Part shown: positions 59,101 through 64,000 of the stretch, piece by piece
How positions within the stretch are numbered: position 1 is the first letter of the stretch
Layout: every line of letters begins with the position of its first letter
Origin: Hypsibius dujardini
Taxonomy: Eukaryota; Tardigrada; Eutardigrada; Parachela; Hypsibiidae
Reading direction: 5' to 3'
NCBI GenBank assembly: GCA_001579985.1
Contig: LRSR01012530.1
Coordinates: 1 to 64,000 of the forward strand
Length of the DNA: 64,000 bases
Made by a program: the position numbers and the translations under genes
The notes under the pieces: model-generated
What the model was told of the DNA's origin: nothing
Seen by the model: only the letters and a program-made list of their open reading frames with translations
Database searches by the model: none

Positions 59101-62100
59101 TCTTCAAGGAGAAAACTGTTTAGCTACAAGAGAACCGGGTTCGTGTGAGGACCAAACATTAAGTAGTGCCATCTCATTTTTTGTGAAGAGTCTATCAGGT
59201 ATCCGGATTAACTGAACTCATATTATTGTAATTTATTCTCACATCACTTACTTAAAAAAACTTAAATTGAAGAACCAGTTCGAAAATGAAAGGAAAAAGT
59301 AATCTTCTGATATGTGCGCAGCGAAATTATTACATTTATTCTGATCTGACACCTACTTTCCATGGGAATTTTTGATTTTTCACCTGAAATCGAATCTACA
59401 GTAGGCTAAATAAGCAAGAGATTCTTTCCTCGCATCGAACTTCTTTTTGAATTCAAAGTCAAAGGTCGTCCCTCTATTATCGAAATAAGGAGAAAAACAA
59501 TATTCAATCCGGCTCAAATCGTTTCAAAAAATAAGGTGACATTACTTAAGGTTTTCCCCTCGCATCATTTTATCCGCAAATGCGTGAAAATGATTATAAC
59601 ACATTTTTTCCGCTGTCAGAACTGATTGGGATTGGAATACCGATCATTTGCATCATGTCCGTCTTGCTGACGGCTCTGAGCATCTTTTTTGTGCGGTAAA
59701 ATAGTATTTCAATTATCTCAACAGAACACGGAGAAGAGAGAAACATGATATACTGACATTTTCAGACGAATGACGCTGCAAAACCGCCTCGCTCATCTTG
59801 TATTGCGAAATATACGGTTGGAAGAACCGGAAACGTACCGCATGGGTTCGCAGCCACGAGTGACAAAGCTGGAGCAACTTGGGACGGCTGGGTTTTATGG
59901 TGAGACACCGGTGTATGTTTGGGAACTCTCCACAAACATGGGCTTACAGCGGCTCGCCCACAACCTTGCTTTGGTCGACGGATTAGTTGCGGTAATTCAT
60001 TTGTCAATGAGTATCATAAAACAAAATAATTTATTTGAGACGTTTTGTGGGCAGCTTTTAAAAGGGGGCGAAGGTAGGCGTGGGTGGGTTGACGAGGGTG
60101 AAATTGGTCGGAGTTAAGTGGGCGTGATTGGGTGTGAGTTGTGGTGGGTGGGCATAGATGGTAGGGGTGGGCGTGAATACTGCTGTTTAGCTATTCCACG
60201 TACCAAGATGGACGGAATAAATTTTTGTCGATAAAATTCTTTTATGCCATGAAACCATATGGTCAGATAACTGTAGCTAATTTTTTTATTACCGAACTTT
60301 TTTCCTAAATCAGTTTTCATTCTTTTGATACCAAACTATACCTTATCTCTAATTCTTTCACAAAAACGTCGGGATCGGCAATAAAAATACTGGAATCGGT
60401 TATAAAAATAACGTCTTGGTTCGGTGAATGACCAAGCAGCAATAATCACACCCACGTCCACCCACGTCCACCCACGTCCACTCACCCACGCCCACTTCCG
60501 CCCACCTTCTAAAAACTGCCCTTTTTATGAATTATCTGATTTTAGGGACACCAAATCAAGTGCAATGGTTAAAAAAGAAATTTATTTCATTTTACTTTTT
60601 TAATTTTTATAGGTGTTCCTTTATCATTTTTAACTTCCGAAATTTTTATAATTAGTTTTGAAATTTGATGAGCCAATTTTTGTATTAATAGGTATCACGC
60701 GCTCGTCACCCTTTCATTGCTGACTTTTACGGAATCCATTTTAACCGAACATCATCCAGCTTAGTTTTCGAACGGCCCATAAAAGGGCCGTTACACTCGG
60801 TCATTCGGGCTAATGAAATGATCTTCGACTTTGACGTCCGTATGCAAATAATGAACGCCATGATCTTGGTAAGTTAAAATTTACTTTGTGCTATTTGACA
60901 CTGAGTCGAAAAATGGAAGAAAAAACAGGCTTTCAACAGGCCCTGCATTTCATCCACACATCCGATCTGAGCTATCACGGCGCCTTCAGCAATGAAGTCT
61001 GCCTCATCAACGATCGCTACGTCCTGCGTGTCGTTCACGCTGGGTTTCTTCGGCTCCTTAATCTATTTCGTGACGAAGGCTCCTTCAGATCATGCTGCAG
61101 AACGTCTGCAAATAAGGTTGCCATTATCGAGCAATATCGCGGGGACGATATCAAGAACCTGGGCGTGGTTCTCGCAGACATGTTCAATATCGACCCCTAC
61201 GGTACAAAATGTGCAATATACAAAGGGTCCGCCAGCAAAGTGTGAACAGTTTTTTTTTCAAACAACAACAAAAACCAGAATATCCCGACTACTCATTTTC
61301 CATCTTTCAGATCAGGAAATAGGTTGAATTTGCTGAAATCGAGTTTCAAAGTAATCTGATACTTACCCGGGGAGAAGTTATTGAAATGGTCTGAGTCGCG
61401 TTTTTACCACGTCAGGAGAGCGTCCATTTTCAGACTTTTTACACGTTGAAGAGAGTTACCAATATAATCAACTTTTTACAGTCTCACCTGGCCCGACGTT
61501 GCGCGCATCAGTCTCAAAATGACCGCAGATATATCACAGGATCTAATTAGTCGACAAATAAACAAAGGAAAGCCATAAAATCTTAAACCATTGAACCTAA
61601 AAAACATCAAACTTGAACAACATCCATCTTTAGTTTTGCAGAACGGGAGTCTCAATCAATAAATCAGCGTGTCCTTTTTTGCTTAAATTTACACAGTAAC
61701 AAAGAGCTCTATTGTTAAAATTACATCCTCCTATTTATTTAAACAACCGTTATTAAAACTGCAGGTGTGTTGGCTTGATTCCTTGGGTGAAGGACTTTTA
61801 TTAGAGGACAGGAGCCAGCCTATATTTTGTAGTTAAAAAAAACGTTTGAAATTACTGCGTCATCATGATAAAATCGGCATATCTGAAACTGTCCGCATTT
61901 TTCTGACGCACCCTCTGTAGGTCCTCGTTTGTAGAAACCTAGTTTGTAATAATTAAGTTCGTAGTAAACAGTTCGTGACTTGCACCCCAAAGAGGGGGTC
62001 GGGATGGGACAAGGGAGATAAGGCCTAGCTTTTAAATTCAATCCAAATTTTGGCCTATCGCCGTCAGTGATTGAATTTACGGGGAGACTGACTATAGAAA

Positions 62101-63604
62101 TATGATTTCCAGATCGAATACGTTCCGATTCGGAAAGTATTTCAGAAGCCTAACTCAAATTGACTCCACTTTAAATTTAATTAATAGAATCACATTTCTG
62201 ATGGTTTTTGAAAGTCATTTTACTGTTGTTCGAATAGAATAACGTTTTCTGGCGTAATTTCAATATTTCAGAAAACCATGGAAGACTTCAGTTTTCCTGA
62301 TTTTGATTATAAAAACGTTTGATGATTTCTTATGTGTTCCCTCTCAGAATTCAACTTGGAATTGATTGAAATTGGCAGAATAATTTTCGGGCATGAGGGG
62401 GCGGAGTTGTGAATCATTTCGGCAACGTCATTCGTAATTTTTCGCTCAGTCTCAAGAATGATTTGTAGTTCCGGCCCTTGACATTCAACAGGGAATCTAT
62501 TAACGCCAACCGATTCCAAATTGCATTCTGTTAGGAAAAATCATAATCACCAGGAAAATCTCTTCTGGAAATGAAAGGGAATCTTTTCTGGAAAGTACGA
62601 CAGATCTTTCCTTCTTTAGTGGCGAAAGAACTGCAATTTGAATCAACGAACACTATCCACCAAAAGCTCCATGAAATGGTAGCTCGTTGCTTGGAAAGTG
62701 AATCACACGCTCGTCCTACAGCTACGGACCTCAAGCGCTGGCTCACCACGGTCGGAGTACCCAAAAAAAACTTTGTCGAACTACTGCTCGACCGTTTGGA
62801 GAAGCATTCCGCTTCACTGGAAGAAACGGTTCAGTCGCGGACCGAGGCGTTGTTGGATGAGACGAGAAAGGTCGACGACCTTCTCCGAGAAATACTACCA
62901 TCGTATGTCACGTCTTTTCATGAACGAACTGTAAACAAAATGGATGAAGTAACACCTGCTACAATTATATTTCGATGCCTAGAGCAATCATAACAAAGCT
63001 TCGAAATCACGAACCCATCATCGCGGAGATGTTCGACAGTGTGACTATCATGTTCAGTGACATCCCCGCGTTTGGGTTAATCGTCGCACAAAGCGAACCT
63101 CTCGGGGTGATTGAGTTTCTCAATCACCTCCACACCGCTTTCGACCGGGTTGTTGCGCAGTTCGATGCGTACAAGGTGGAGACCATCAATGACTCTTACG
63201 TGGTACGCAGTAAGGCACAGTGCTTTTCGTTGCGCCTTTGTCAAGTTTTTAGTTGAGCTGAAATTAAAACTCTACAGCATGCAGATTGTCACTCAATTGC
63301 GTTAAACATTGTTCAATCTCATTTGTTCAGGTTGCTAGTGGTCTTCCTGTGAGGAACGGTGATCGCCACGCGGAGGCGATCTGTCGGCTGGCACAACAAC
63401 TTTTACGGGCCGGCGCTGCGGTGCACATTCCCGCATGGGGCTTCGTCACAATCTGTCCGCGAATCGGCATCAATTCCGGTTTGGATTTCATTCTGAATTT
63501 GCCTACCTGGCTTGCGTAACTTTCAAGCACCCAACTTCCAGTTTTGTTATTACAGGATTCATAGCGGCTGGAGTCGCGGGGACTCGTGCGCCACGCTACT
63601 GCCT
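56197..63604 (+). CDS. Receptor guanylyl cyclase 4 (rGC4), 17 of 20 exons, cut by the window end
   Basis: Exons: 56197-56587, 56719-56760, 57535-57867, 58022-58104, 58180-58257, 58365-58502, 58596-58646, 58755-58925, 59000-59138, 59620-59695, 59766-59991, 60692-60868, 60940-61201, 62620-62902, 62983-63202, 63331-63478, 63556-63604. Phases agree throughout. Exon 11 lacks the same codon as rGC3, and intron 8 has the same GC donor (GAG|GCAAGT). It encodes the signal peptide, ANF-receptor domain, membrane helix, kinase homology domain, linker, and cyclase domain through RYCL. FSDI, VETIND and NGDRHA are intact. The last three exons should lie to the right. The extracellular part is the most diverged of the four (for example FLDRS for FSPGR in exon 1), while exons 14-16 are nearly identical to rGC3. 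Confidence 0.9.
60049..60520. mobile_element. Inverted-repeat element in rGC4 intron 11
   Basis: The same element and site as 48847-49375, somewhat shorter and diverged. Left end GGCAGCTTTTAAAAGGGGGC, right end CCACCTTCTAAAAACTGCC. Its sharing shows it entered before rGC3 and rGC4 separated. Confidence 0.85.
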
Positions 63605-64000
63605 GTGGGTATTATTAATTAGGGCTAGAAACCGAGAAACAGAGAAACCACCTCCAAAGTGTTTAGTACTGACTGTCCGAGCTTTAGCCAACAATTTTCA
63701 CTTGTTTCACAATAATTTATATTAGCAATCAATATATAATTTACATTACCAAACAATTTGGCTTTAAATCGAGATAGGCATGAATTCGTAAAACAGCTGT
63801 GCTATCGTACATGGCGCGCCATTAAAGGTATAGATTGAGTTATTGAGAATTTTAGCCACCTCAATGCGCGTAGTTTTCTAGCATTGTTGAGTAGTTCTAA
63901 CAAAGTATTGGGCAGCATTCCAGAAAGTCTCGAACATTACCAAACGCAGTAACTGTTGAAAAACTTTGAAGTCTCACCGCCGAATCGTTTAAACCGGAAT
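63605..64000 (+). other. rGC4 intron 17, truncated by the window end
   Basis: It begins GTGGGTATT after the RYCL codons, as in rGC3, and matches the corresponding introns of rGC1-3. It contains no exon. Confidence 0.8.

Larger units (their letters stand above)
54067..64000. repeat. Duplicated segment, unit 4, continues past the window
   Basis: Unit 4 holds LU exon copy 3 (-), a GACA microsatellite, a GPCR exon 3 remnant and rGC4. GPCR exon 2 is missing between the microsatellite and exon 3. Confidence 0.75.

Noticed and set aside
1-64000. LTR retroelements, Polintons, envelope-bearing elements or toxin genes
   Set aside because: No long terminal repeats, protease-polymerase motifs, capsid-like frames or toxin families were recognised. 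All mobile elements seen look like non-coding inverted-repeat DNA elements.

Overview
This window is animal nuclear DNA. Genes are split by GT-AG introns, intergenic DNA is rich in short inverted-repeat elements and microsatellites, and the proteins are metazoan types: a LITAF-domain protein, a rhodopsin-like GPCR, single-pass receptor guanylyl cyclases (rGCs) and Ly6/LU-domain proteins. An expanded rGC set with short introns suggests an ecdysozoan-type invertebrate, perhaps a tardigrade or nematode relative. That placement is inference only. I recognised no LTR retroelement, virus-like element, rRNA, tRNA or CRISPR array.

Left flank (1 to about 7.8 kb): a three-exon LITAF-domain gene (643-1467, +); an intronless yeast-FCY1-type cytosine deaminase (1993-2436, -), which is a horizontal-transfer candidate; a 116-bp tandem repeat; several MITE-like elements; and a small two-exon gene of unknown function (5372-6117, -).

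GPCR (7861-12625, +): three exons that join in phase into 339 residues. Intron 1 is swollen by a 47-bp tandem repeat, two or three MITE-like elements, a dead LU-domain exon on the opposite strand and a GACA microsatellite.

Tandem array (about 10.7 kb to the end): a composite segment has been copied at least four times. The ancestral order appears to be LU-domain exon (-), GPCR exon 2 (+), GPCR exon 3 (+), rGC (+), Ly6 gene (+). The rGC start codons lie at 13321, 26006, 45112 and 56197. I could place 20 coding exons with matching splice phases in each of the first three rGCs (1035, 1035 and 1034 residues). The fourth runs off the right edge after exon 17. The passengers have mostly decayed. 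The GPCR copies are broken or reduced to the last exon. Of five plus-strand Ly6 copies only the one at 36525-37466 is whole. Shared changes (an intron-11 insertion, a lost codon, a GC-AG donor) pair rGC3 with rGC4. rGC1 and rGC2 share the GPCR exon 2 passenger.

Together the genes look like a fast-evolving chemosensory or peptide-signalling cluster. Each rGC should bind a ligand outside the cell through its ANF-receptor domain and make cGMP inside. The Ly6 proteins would be GPI-anchored at the cell surface. Any functional link between the two families is inference from co-duplication only.
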